Part shown: positions 54,361 to 64,000 of the stretch, piece by piece
Numbering within the stretch: position 1 is the stretch's first letter
How the letters are laid out: each line of letters starts with the position of its first letter
NCBI RefSeq assembly: GCF_037893015.1
Contig: NC_133658.1
Span: forward strand, 425,349,890 to 425,413,889
Direction: 5' to 3'
Origin: Macrotis lagotis
Taxonomy: Eukaryota > Chordata > Mammalia > Peramelemorphia > Peramelidae
DNA length: 64,000 nt
Notes under the pieces: generated by a model
The model's database searches: none
What the model was told of the DNA's origin: nothing
The model's input: the letters and a program-made list of their open reading frames with translations, nothing else
Made by a program: the position numbers and the translations under genes

Positions 54361-55329
54361 CCAATTCCCAGCTGAGTTTTCTGACTTTTTGTTAAATAAG
54401 TTAAAGTGTGAGAGGGACATATACACACCCAACCTTCTTTTACAAGGTTAATTTGCACCATTTCAAGTTAGGGGAAGGGTTCACCCACATCCATTTTAAT
54501 CTAGACATGAGCTGTTCATGAACTATTTTTTGAGATTTTCCCGAGTAAACTCTGGATAGGAGATAATAGATCAAAGATTTGAACTGGAAACCTCTGAACC
54601 TTGGAGACCATATTGTCCTAAACTCATTTTATATAAGAGGAAACTAAAGCATAAGGAGGTTGATTTATTTAAGGAAGTGGCATACATGGAATTTAAATTT
54701 AGAGTATGACTCTGGACTATTTTTTAAGAAGTAGAAGTGACAGAAGTTGACATACAACAAATACAACCCAGCCCTTACTGGATTACTCCCTGCCCGAACT
54801 TGTACTCATTACTTAAGAACTATGAAGGATGACTCTGTGGGCCTCTATTACTAAAATTAAGACTTCTTGAACTCTCACCAAAGGGTGTACCCATAAAGAC
54901 AAGGAAATGGAGTTGGGGAGAAAGGGGCCTTAAGGATAGACATAGGTTTGTATTTGTGAAGAACTCACCTATCATTTGGATTCTGGGCGGTGGGAAAGAC
55001 TTCACAGGTCGCACAGATTTCTACAAAGTATTTACATGTTACTAAAAGTTCATAAAAACTAATAGCAAAAACATTTAAAAAAGGGGAAAGAAGAAAGAGA
55101 AACAGCCACAAGAAGTGACTGAGCTTAGACCCAAGTGTCTCCAGCTTGGAGGAGGGGGTTGGCCAAACTTTTATAGGGAATCTAGCCCATCTTCTCTGCA
55201 GGGAGGAGTCACTGGGAGGGGGATCAAGGAGTGACTCACCTGGAAGTGACTGGAGTCAAGCATCCAGCTGAACCAGGAAGGTGGAAGGGGGTAGGGGGAA
55301 GGGGTGGGGTTGCTTTCTATTATTTTGAT
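54361..55329. other. Unassigned intergenic sequence
   Basis: Contains a degraded antisense MIR at about 54580-54715 (CATTTTATATAAGAGGAAAC). AGTGTGAGAGGGACATATAC near 54405 has a diverged relative near 56155 (AGTTTGAAAAGGACATACAT). Confidence 0.4.
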
Positions 55330-55344
55330 GAATTTACATTTGAG

Positions 55345-55498
55345 GAACAGCTAAGTAGCATAGTGGATAGAGCATCAGCCCTGGAGTCAGGAGGACCTGA
55401 GTTCAAATCCAGTCTCACTCTTAATAATTGCCTAGCTCTGAGACCTGGAGCAAGTCACTTAATCCCATTACCTTAAATAAATAAAATTTTTTAAAAAA
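55345..55498 (+). repeat. Short CORE-SINE with 15 bp target-site duplication
   Basis: GAACAGCTAAGTAGCATAGT to AAATAAATAAAATTTTTTAA. Flanked by GAATTTACATTTGAG (55330-55344) and GAATTTACATCTGAG (55499-55513). Confidence 0.93.
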
Positions 55499-55513
55499 GA
55501 ATTTACATCTGAG

Positions 55514-56443
55514 AAGGTTAAATTAGACAAGCATAGATAGTTCCTTAATATTATAGGAAAATATTTCTCCAGCATATCTCCTTCACTATCTTCAGTTGAT
55601 CCTACTAGCACAAAATAAAGGTACTTTCTAAAAATAGCATAATAAGGAAACAGAATAGCTATCTCTATAAATCCTGGACTATACTCTCCCAGTGATGTAC
55701 CCAATGCATTCAGAGACAGAGGGCACACATGGAGGTGACAAGGAGCATACATGTGGGAAACTTGTTTTTCATAATATGCTTGTTCAAGGAGGTGCTGTTT
55801 ACATCAACAATGTGGCAGAATGCTAGCGTTCTTTACATGACTTGGCATGGGGCATCCCAACATTCCCTTTTTGGGAAAAGTTGCTGTCTTGGGTCCCTTG
55901 GGCTTGCTCCTAGGATGTTTGTTGCACTGTCCAAGAAAGGAAAAGGGAAAGACAAAGAACAAACTTTTTAACAGCTGAGACTTTTTCCATGTCTGGCCCT
56001 CTTCATTTGTGATTAAGAAACTCAATTGCGAGATTTCTGGCAAGATCTGTTCCATCTCTTTTCAATCCTCACCAAGGCTAGCTCTGCCTCCAAGCAGTGC
56101 AGTCTTTCAGGTGCCAAGTTTTCTGGTGCTTCTATTCACAAATTAGCCAAAGTTTGAAAAGGACATACATACCCTTTATAAGGTACAAATCAGCTAATTC
56201 AAAATCTGTAAGGATCACTCATATCTCCATCATCCTTTAACTTCAAGTGAATTGGGAGGATTCAGTGATCAAGGGTACCCTTAATATGCCTTCTGCCACA
56301 TTCTTGCCTCAAATATAAAATTTCCAGGCATAGGATTCCATTCTCTAGTCACTATTTTTTATATTAATTTATTTTCCTCCAGAGATTTCATTGAAATTTG
56401 TTTCAGTGTGGGACACAAAATTATTTTAAATATTTAGATTGGT
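55514..56443. other. Unassigned intergenic sequence
   Basis: Small overlapping frames on both strands (80-94 codons) with no domain. It may be old LTR-element sequence, but I cannot show that. Confidence 0.3.
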
Positions 56444-56460
56444 ACAAGTATAATATTTCC

Positions 56461-57185
56461 CTATGCCCAAAGGGCAACAAAAATGTGCATACCCTTTGAC
56501 CCAGCAATACCACTATTGGGTCTATACCCTGAAGAGATGAGGAGGAAGGGTAGAAACATTACTTGTACAAGAATGTTTATAGCAGCCCTGTTTGTGGTGG
56601 CAAAGAATTGGAAATCCAGTAAATGTCCTTCAATTGGGGAATGGCTTTACAAACTGTGGTATATGTATGTCATGGAGCACTATTGTTCTATTAGAAACCA
56701 GGAGGGACGGGATCTCAGGGAAACCTGGAGGGATTTGCATGAACTGATGCTGAGTGAGATGAGCAGAGCCAGAAAAACAATGTACACCCTAACAGCAACA
56801 TGGGAGTGATGTTCAACCTTGAGGGACTTGCTCATTCCATCAGTGCAACAATCAGGAACAATTTTGGGCTGTCTGCAAAGGAGAGTGCCATCTGTATCCA
56901 GATAAGGAGCTGGGGAGTTTGAACAAAGTGCAAGGACTATTCCCTTTAATTTAGAAAAAAAAAACAGATAGCTTATTGTATGATTTTGTTACCTCTTAGA
57001 CTTCTCTTCTCTTTAGGGATATGATTTCTCTCTCATCACACCCAATTTGGAACAAGGTACAACATGGAAACAAAGTAAAGACTGACAGAGTGCTTTCTGT
57101 GGGGGGGAGGGGGAGGGAAGCAAGATTGGAGGAAAAAGGTAAAACTCAAATAATATCTTTAATAAAAATAAATTTAAAAAAAAAA
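56461..57185 (+). mobile_element. L1 LINE, 5'-truncated, with 17 bp duplication
   Basis: The last ~108 codons of ORF2 are open from 56483 (FDPAIPLLGLYPEEM, FIAALFVVAKNWKSSKCPS, YVMEHYCSIRNQEGRD). That is the ORF2p C-terminus without the polymerase. A 3' UTR and A-tail follow. Duplications ACAAGTATAATATTTCC (56444-56460) and ACAAGTATAATGTTTCC (57186-57202) differ at one base. The open frame suggests a younger insertion than the other L1 pieces here. Confidence 0.93.
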
Positions 57186-57202
57186 ACAAGTATAATGTTT
57201 CC

Positions 57203-57704
57203 TACAGACCTGATCCAAGGATGGATCTTACCTAAGCTGGGGTGTTTCCATTGGACCAGATAGGACTTCCCAAGCTGATTAACAAGAAAAGCTGCAACTG
57301 GTCAGTCCTAACTGAGGAAATGCCAGAAGCATCATCAGTAATGTAGAAAATAAACTTCACTTAGGAGGGATACAGGTTTCTGAGCCAATGAGCCAGAAGT
57401 AGGACAGAGTATTTAGGTCAGAAGCACAAATAAGCTCCAGAGCTCAATATGCAAGGAAAGAGCTATGACCTCAGATCCAAGAAGAATCCAGTACAGCAAG
57501 GACAAAGACACAAAAGTTATATTGATAAATCAAGCCTTTTTAGTACCTTTACATAGAGCCTCTTTTTTCAGAAGGTTTATCTTCTTCTCCTTCCTCCCAC
57601 CCTTATTGATAAAGGGAGATTTGGGCAAGTGCAGTCAGATAAAGAGCCCAAAGATTAGGATTCTAAATGACTGACCCTAGTGGTGTAAAAGTTTAGATTT
57701 TTTT
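57203..57704. other. Unassigned intergenic sequence
   Basis: Nothing recognised. Confidence 0.3.
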
Positions 57705-58065
57705 ATTCACAGGGCTGCATATTACAGACCACAAAGAGGCTTAGATCATCAGGAGTCCAGCTTGGAATAGGGCCCATATGGGTAGTTACAAGCCAGGAAA
57801 GAAGTGGACAAAAAATTAGTCTCATAGAAAGATAGAAAAAGAGCAGTAGTCTGCTAGGGAATCCAGAGAAGAAGAGATTACCACCCCAAAGGATCTTGCT
57901 TAAATGTATTTCCATGGTAGGTGGGACGGGGTGGTACTTGGGAAGTAGTTTAGCACCTGGTTTCAGGTATTCTCCAATGCATATGCTACAGGAGCAGTCC
58001 ACAAGGAGTGGCTATGGCAGTCCTCTTTGCACATAGCTGGTATTCTATAGAGTCTTTTTTGTTCC
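57705..58065 (-). repeat. LTR-like repeat, minus copy
   Basis: On the minus strand it shares the block IGEYLKPGAKLLPKYH (as translated shadow) and the order 'ATGTGCAAAGAG', TGGAGAATACCTGAAACCAG and CAGCCCTGTGAATAAA with the plus-strand copy at 58.7-59.2 kb. AATAAA near the 3' end suggests an LTR, but the family is unknown. Confidence 0.45.
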
Positions 58066-58069
58066 ACAC

Positions 58070-59240
58070 CCTCAAGTCCTGCTTGGCCAAAGTTTCAATC
58101 ATTTCCTTGTGCCCTGCTTCAGTATCTGAGTTAATCTAATCATGTAAAATCAGACCACTGGGCAAAAGATAAGGTGGCTCCCACATTTTAAACTTGCTCA
58201 AACTTTGAGTACTGTGCTCAGCCAGACTGCAAGAGAAGATGAGGTCCTTTTGGAGACTAATCCCTCATCTAAAGCCTACTCCCAATCATCTCCTAATGAA
58301 ATAATCTATTAATCAAGGATGGTCTTGCTCTTATATATAAATTGTTCTACCTCTGTATAAAACCTATTATTTCACATAAAGAATCCCAAGGGGGGGAAAC
58401 CTCTCTTTCACATAAAGAACCTCTATGAGACTTTTGAGAAATAATCCAGTATTGCCCAATAATGATCTCATAGTTAAAGTCTCCTTCTGGTCCCAGATAA
58501 CCCCACAACACTTGATCTCATAATCAAGACCCTTTATATACCCCTGGCTGGCCCATACTCTCATCCTCTGCAAACACTTTCCTCAAAGATCCCAAAGCAT
58601 AGATATGGGAGCAAAAGTAATAAATATCACTGATGCAGGAGACAGGAAATGACATGTAGGACCTGAAGATCTCACCCTTTGGGACAGGAAGGACTGGTGC
58701 ATGGACTAACACTCATGTGCAAAGAGTGCTACCTAGGCCTCTCCTTGGAGGGCTGTTCCTGTGGCATGTATATTGGAGAGTGCTTGAAGCCAGGTGCTAA
58801 ACCACACCCCAAGTGCCACCCTTGTCCAACCCACTATGGGAATCTAATCTCTTCCTCCTTCTTTGTAGAATGGTCATTTTTCTCCCTCTAAGCTAGAATC
58901 ATGTGCTCCTGGCCTAGGAGGCTGGAGAACTATGGCCTCTATTCCATGTGGCCAGACTAACTTGAGTCTAAGTCAACTCTTATGGCTATTTTTCCCTACT
59001 CCCTTATCCTCAGTGATTCTATCCTAAAACTTTGTTGTTCAGCCTGTCCTCCACTTAAGCCTCAGCCTAGCCAGGTCTCTCCTGATTGTTTTCTTTCACT
59101 CTTTCCCTCAGGCACATCTCCTAAAACTTTGTTATTTACCCTGTCCAGAAACCTATTACAAACAGCTTGCTGTCTCTTGAGTAAAAAGGTTTTAATCTGT
59201 GAATTTTACAGGTTTGTGAAATAAATCCTAAATTATTTCA
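58070..59240 (+). repeat. LTR-like sequence, plus copy
   Basis: Includes TTATATATAAATTGTT (58331) and CTTTATATACCCCTGG (58531) TATA-like motifs and an AATAAA at 58619. From 58690 a second segment is homologous to the minus copy (GGAGAGTGCTTGAAGCCAGG) and ends with GTTTGTGAAATAAATCC. Could be two nested LTRs. No viral reading frame is seen. Confidence 0.4.
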
Positions 59241-59287
59241 ATTCCAAGACTATTAATGAATTTTTTCACTTTCAAGAGCTCTTAATC

Positions 59288-59403
59288 TTTTTTTTAAGGC
59301 AATGGAGTCAAGTGACTTGCCCAAAGTCACATAGCTAGGTAATTATTAAGTGTCTGAGGTCAAATTTGACACCAGGGCTAGTGCTCTATCCACTGTGCAA
59401 CCT
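59288..59403 (-). repeat. Short CORE-SINE, antisense, deleted
   Basis: TTTAAGGCAATGGAGTCAAG, CACATAGCTAGGTAATTATT and TATCCACTGTGCAACC. About 20 bp is lost after AAATTTGA. Confidence 0.87.
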
Positions 59404-59421
59404 TAAAAATCACATTGATGA

Positions 59422-60120
59422 TGTGTGGGATGAGTTTACCTGCTTAAATAAAGCTCAGAGATTTCTCAAGGTATGAAGAGAAAAGTTTTATTCAATTCTT
59501 GAGGATTGGACCCCCTTGCTCCGTCTTAAACATGGAGAGAGAAAAGGGGTAAAGAGCAGGAAATCCAAGATCCATTTATCCTAGGGAGATCGCCCCCCAC
59601 TGACCCATCCTCCTTAGTGAGGAATGTGGTCTTCACAATCTATACCTGTAAATTACTCTAAAGAATAAACAGAGACAGGTTCTCCCCCTCCAGGACAAGG
59701 AATGTAGGACCATTTGGATTTGTCCAGATAAGACAGGATCAGTTCTGGTCAAGGTAACATAAAATTGTCAGGGGAGGAGGAGCAGAAGGGACATAACACA
59801 CAGTTTTAACTATTTCTAATCCATAATATTCTACTGAAGAAATCTCAGACTTTATCCCATTCAATGAGATCACTGATTTTCAGTGAAGTGCCTTGTCCTC
59901 TGGCAAGGACTCATTAGGTCCCTGACTCCTTTTCTTCCACAGGACAAAACCCTATCTAGAAAACAATGGAAGCTTGCTATAGCCTGAAAGGAGGAAGTCT
60001 TAGATCTTCTGCCCTTCATCTACATATCCTTAATTACCTCATTTTTACCCTTTGAGCTATATCTATCATTTATATTTCTCTAATTATCTCATTTCTGAGT
60101 TGCCCTAACATTAACACAGA
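59422..60120 (-). mobile_element. Solo or 3' LTR of an endogenous retrovirus
   Basis: Read on the minus strand: starts TGTGTTAATGTTAGGGCAAC and ends AACTCATCCCACACA (TG...CA). About 110 bp before the end is AATTGAATAAAACTTTTCTC (AATAAA). It is followed by a SINE, not by a primer site. Just 5' of it on the minus strand is a purine tract. No flanking duplication was identified. Confidence 0.6.
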
Positions 60121-60145
60121 CCCCCACCCCCACTCCTACCCCTAT
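60121..60145 (-). other. Candidate polypurine tract next to the LTR
   Basis: The plus strand is C-rich (GACCCCCACCCCCACTCCTA), so the minus strand is a purine tract interrupted by T, immediately upstream of the putative LTR. This is the place of a retroviral polypurine tract, which would make the LTR a 3' LTR. Confidence 0.3.
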
Positions 60146-61010
60146 CTTATCATTCAAAATTATCTCACAGAAATTCATGGAAGTATTCTCCCATTCTATT
60201 ACCTCACCTAATCCTCTTGGGATCCACCTATATACCCTACTCCACACTATTTAGGGTTGAAACTACTTGAAACCCACCCATACAATCATCCCATGCTTTA
60301 CCTTAATGATACCACTAGAAGATACTAAGGACATGTGCAGCCTATGTGTTACCCACTCCTCCCTCCCTCCCTAGCACCACCCTAACTCCTCTCTTGTCCC
60401 TTTTCCAGTAATGCTCTGGCATTTGTCCTAACTTTCTCTTAATTTGGTTACTTTCTTAAGAAATTCCAACTGTTTGCCTAAGAAATCTAGCTCAATTACT
60501 ATGTTCTTGCAACTGTCTCTAATTTCTCATTTTTATGTTACAGAAGTTGGCTGCTTCTGATCAGCCTGGCTGCAACACTCATAAATGTCCTTACTTTTCT
60601 TTGCTAAATTCCTCAGTTTCTGCTTATAATCTTGCAACTGCTTCTCTCTCTCTCTTCTCTCTGTCTCTGTGTCTCTGTCTCTGTCTCACTGACTCTTTCC
60701 TCTCCTCCCTTAGCTTTTGCTAGATTTTCTTAAGATAGCTAACCTTTGTTATTGCTGAATTAACTTACTTTTTTACATGTTCCTTTTAAGCCAAGTAATA
60801 TGAAATAAACTTTCATGTCCCTATTATGTCAAATCAAGATAGTCTATGTGTGAAATTCATTTCCAACTTTCCAAGGAACCTGGCACTCTTTATTTAACAT
60901 CATTCATTTCAAAATATCTTTGGAAATATTTGCCCAAGAGTAGAAATAGATGATCTCTAAGTTTCTAAGGTCCCTTCTATCTTTAAATCCTCTGATACTC
61001 CCAAAATTTG
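60146..61010. other. Unassigned intergenic sequence
   Basis: CT-rich with a (CT)n/(GTCTCT)n simple-repeat zone at about 60640-60690. It might be residual ERV interior on the minus strand, but no viral frame is readable. Confidence 0.35.
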
Positions 61011-61026
61011 AGTTTCCTTATCTATT

Positions 61027-61186
61027 TTTTAGGTTTGTTTTTGTTTTTTTTGCTAGGCAGTGGGGTTAAGTGGCTTGCCCAAGGCTACACAGGTAGGTAA
61101 TTATTAAGTGTCTGAGGTCAGATTTGAACTCAGGTATTCCTGACTCCAGGGCTGGTGCTCTATCCACTGCCACCTAGCTGCCCCCC
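61027..61186 (-). repeat. Short CORE-SINE with 16 bp target-site duplication
   Basis: TTTTGCTAGGCAGTGGGGTT to GCCACCTAGCTGCCCCCC. AGTTTCCTTATCTATT occurs perfectly at 61011-61026 and 61187-61202. Confidence 0.95.
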
Positions 61187-61202
61187 AGTTTCCTTATCTA
61201 TT

Positions 61203-61445
61203 AAAGAAGAATAGTAGTCTTTAAATTGTATGCCTACAGAGGACTATTGTGAAGAAAGCCCTTTGTAAATAAGGAAGAAGCATGGGAATATGCATGATAT
61301 TGGTATCTGTAATTCTTTCTTGACTCAAGTACAGACTTTTTAAGGTACTCATTTTCTCAGTGCTCAGCTGTGTTAACCATGACCTACTTGTTTGTCCCTT
61401 TTTACCAGTCTATTCTGTTGACTTCCCATGCTTCTCCTTCCTTGT
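61203..61445. other. Unassigned spacer
   Basis: Nothing recognised. Confidence 0.35.
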
Positions 61446-61460
61446 CCTTGTTTACTTTAT

Positions 61461-61619
61461 TTTTTATTTTTTTTTAGGTTTTTGCAAGGCAAATAGGGTT
61501 AAGTAACTTTCCCAAGGCCACACAGCTAGGTAATTGTTAAGTGTCTGAGGCTGGATTGGAACTCAGGTACTCCTGACTCCAGGGCCAGTGCTCTATCCAT
61601 TGCACCACCTAGCTGCCCG
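61461..61619 (-). repeat. Short CORE-SINE with 15 bp target-site duplication
   Basis: TTTTTGCAAGGCAAATAGGG to GCACCACCTAGCTGCCCG. CCTTGTTTACTTTAT occurs perfectly at 61446-61460 and 61620-61634. Confidence 0.95.
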
Positions 61620-61634
61620 CCTTGTTTACTTTAT

Positions 61635-62093
61635 ACTAGCTGTTCTGGGGACAGACCCTTCTCCCTTCCCCTCCTCCAACTTTCTCTGTAATTGAGATTT
61701 CATTGTTGTGGAGCTTCCTTCTTTGGCTATACCTTCTCTGTGTGACTATATCTCCTTAAAATCTCAACCAATACTATGGATATGCAGCAACATCTAGTCA
61801 TCAAAAACTCACCTCATTCTCAAGCTGTGGAGCAGGGGTAAGGGGGGCAACTTGCACCATAATCTGCTGCCTTCTCAAGGGAGTTTAGAGTCAGGAAGAT
61901 CTGGTTCCAAATACTGCCTTTGCTACTTGTTCCTAGTGAGAAGGAAAGTTGCCATGTGTTTGACTTTAACAAAAGTAATGTTCATGTATTTATTTGTCCA
62001 TTAAGCAAATGAACAATTATACTTAACTGGGAACTTGGAAAACTGGACTCCCAGAAGCTTTGGGAGGAACATATTTTTATAGTGGCATAGTTA
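61635..62093. other. Unassigned intergenic sequence
   Basis: Nothing recognised. Confidence 0.35.
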
Positions 62094-62107
62094 GAAAGTA
62101 GGATCTT

Positions 62108-62259
62108 GGGGCGGCTAGGTGGCGCAGTGGATAGATAGAGCACTGGCCCTGGAGTCAGGAGCTACCTGAGTTCCAATCCAACCTCAGACACTTAATAATT
62201 ACCTAGTTGTGTGGCCTTGGGCAAGTCACTTAACCCCATTGCCTTGCCAAAAAAAAAAA
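62108..62259 (+). repeat. Short CORE-SINE with 14 bp target-site duplication
   Basis: GGGGCGGCTAGGTGGCGCAG at the start is the most intact head in the window, with a local GATA duplication (GGATAGATAGAGC). Flanks GAAAGTAGGATCTT (62094-62107) and GAAAGTAGGGTCTT (62260-62273). Confidence 0.95.
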
Positions 62260-62273
62260 GAAAGTAGGGTCTT

Positions 62274-63921
62274 TAGTAAATGGGGATCTTCAGTACTTGT
62301 TCATCAAAGAAGTTCCCTGATGTGTTTTGAGTCATGTCCATTTCGGACAGAAGGATCATTAACAATAATCTCATTCATTAACTTCAGAAAAGGCCCCTCT
62401 TCTCACAGTATCCATGGAGTTATCTGAGGCACAAGCAGGTTTAAATGATTTGCCCAAAGTCATCACTGTGAACAATAAACTTTGCCTGTATGTACAGGTG
62501 TACACCCATACACAAACATATGTACACATATATACACACAGATTTATATTTTAAATTATATTTCTGTAACACAAGTGGTAAAGGTATCAGATCAAGATAA
62601 CCTTTCTGGCTTGAAAAGGGGGCATGCTTGGTGAAGATCATTTAGCATATCTGATAGAGAATGAAGATCCTCAGAAAGGAGAGACTTTGTTTTAAAGTCC
62701 CTAAATTCCATCAGATAAGGCCTATAACCACCCCCACTCCCCACTTTAGGCTTAGATAAGACTCACCAGCATGCTAGTAAACATTTTAGCATAATGAAAA
62801 AATCAGATAGAAAAAAGGGGTCATTTCTGAAATTAATGAAATTATTCATGACAGTCTTGGCAGATCTAGCAAACATTAAACACATGAATATTGCTCTAAC
62901 TTTTGCCTTTATTTTAAGTTAATTCTAGGAGCCATTTTATTTACCTAGTGATGTACCTATGTGATGTAAATAACATCACAACCTATTTGTCTCAACTGTA
63001 AATTGATGCAAGAATAGTACCTACCTTCAAGAGTTATTATGAAGATCAAATGAGATAATATTGGTAAAAAGCACATAGCATAGTTTATAGCACCTGGAAT
63101 TTAGGTGCTATAAAAAAAAAAGAAATAACTTTCCTCTTCATCTACTTCCACTCCTTTCCCTTCAACCCTTCCAAAGGAGGAAGGAAATAGTTTGTTATTG
63201 GGTCAGGACTACAGAGAAATGGTGATGTCAATAGGAATGTTTGCCAAGGAGCTCCTTAAGAAGACTGGAAAGATATGCTTACATTCTATCTGTTTCATTT
63301 TGTAGTGTTTGTTGAATTGCATAATCAGTTCAACAAAATATTATTAAGAATCATCCTGTTCAAAATACTATTCTAAATTCTGGGAAGAATACACAGACAA
63401 AAATGAAACAACTTTTGAGACTTTGAGGATGTTTACATTCTCCTGGGAAGAGAATAATATAAAAATAAAATTAAAAAGTGGAGAGAGAGGAAGCAGGAAA
63501 GATCTTTTATAGAAGGGAGTACACTTTGAAGAAAGTTATAGATCCTGAATAACAGAGATGAATCAGGAGTACATTCCTGATATAAGAAGAAAACACAAAG
63601 GCATGAAGGCTAGAAGTGGAATGTTGGATATTTGAGACAACTTGGACTAGTTTAACTGGAAGGGGCATAAAGATGCCTACATTTGAAAGGTGTGAATGAA
63701 GATGACACTATGGAGAGATCCAGCTTAAAGCTTCATAGATATAGATACTGTGATAAAAATAGCTAAATCTATATCTATCCATCTACTTAATTGATGGTAC
63801 TAGATTGATATTTTGCTTCTCAGAGTGATAAGCTATCCTTTGTCTCAAAAAGAATCCATGGAATGTAGGACTAGGTCCCACAGGATTAGCTAAGATTAGC
63901 TGACAAGAGTTTGTGTAGCAT
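62274..63921. other. Unassigned intergenic sequence with old repeat traces
   Basis: A degraded MIR-like AAGATCAAATGAGATAATAT lies near 63040. From about 63350 to 63700 it resembles the unnamed ancient repeat at 50.35 kb (AGGAAAGATCTTTTATAGAA). No coding gene. Confidence 0.4.
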
Positions 63922-64000
63922 TTTGTTGTTTTGGTTCAATTGTGTGTGACTCTCTGTTGACCCCATTTGAGGTTTTCTTGGCAAAGATATTGCTATTTTC
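63922..64000 (-). repeat. Long CORE-SINE, antisense, cut by window end
   Basis: TTTGTTGTTTTGGTTCAATT, 'GACCCCATTTGAGGTTTTCTTGG' and CAAAGATATTGC. It continues past the window. Confidence 0.87.

Noticed and set aside
57703..58891. Conserved small protein suggested by similar peptides on opposite strands (IGEYLKPGAK / IGECLKPGAK)
   Set aside because: The similarity is at the DNA level between two inverted repeat copies and extends into sequence with stops.

Overview
The window is vertebrate nuclear DNA from a mammal, almost certainly a marsupial. It carries one recognisable protein-coding gene and is otherwise dominated by interspersed repeats. The marsupial call rests on dozens of tRNA-headed CORE-SINEs (a short ~150 bp form and a long ~220-250 bp form), RTE-clade LINE and RTE-tailed SINE copies, ORF1-only half-L1 (HAL1) elements and marsupial-type L1 3' ends. 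The SINE sequence looks Australian-marsupial, perhaps dasyurid, but that last step is a weak inference.

Gene: SLC25A29, the mitochondrial basic amino acid carrier, lies on the minus strand. Four coding exons are legible with consensus splice sites and compatible phases: exon 1 (32983-32950), exon 2 (19305-19262), exon 3 (14510-14427) and exon 4 (13135-12404). Together they give an intact 297-residue reading frame. Exon 1 sits in a CpG island (about 32380-33790) with two CCAAT boxes and a GC-rich minisatellite upstream. Candidate poly(A) signals lie at 10908-10876, giving a 3' UTR of about 1.5 kb.

Layout: 1-10.9 kb is intergenic, downstream of SLC25A29, with L2, MIR, L1 and SINE copies. From 10.9 to 33 kb is the gene. 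Its 13.6 kb first intron holds an endogenous-retrovirus-like LTR and leader (about 21.7-22.7 kb) and an isolated GC-rich, promoter-like island (about 24.8-25.3 kb). From 34 to 64 kb no coding gene was found. That stretch holds an RTE fragment (35.3-36.1 kb), L1 3' ends, two HAL1 copies with target-site duplications (43.1-45.7 and 51.0-54.35 kb), a 5'-truncated L1 with a 17 bp duplication (56.46-57.19 kb), and LTR-like sequence (57.7-60.1 kb).

The most unusual signal is in the second HAL1. Three antisense SINE copies (53490-53636, 53845-53988, 54003-54176) differ from ordinary window copies by strongly strand-biased A-to-G changes. This resembles RNA editing fixed by reverse transcription, although an inherited subfamily is a live alternative. 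Repeat boundaries without a stated duplication are approximate, and all family names come from reading the sequence, not from a database search.
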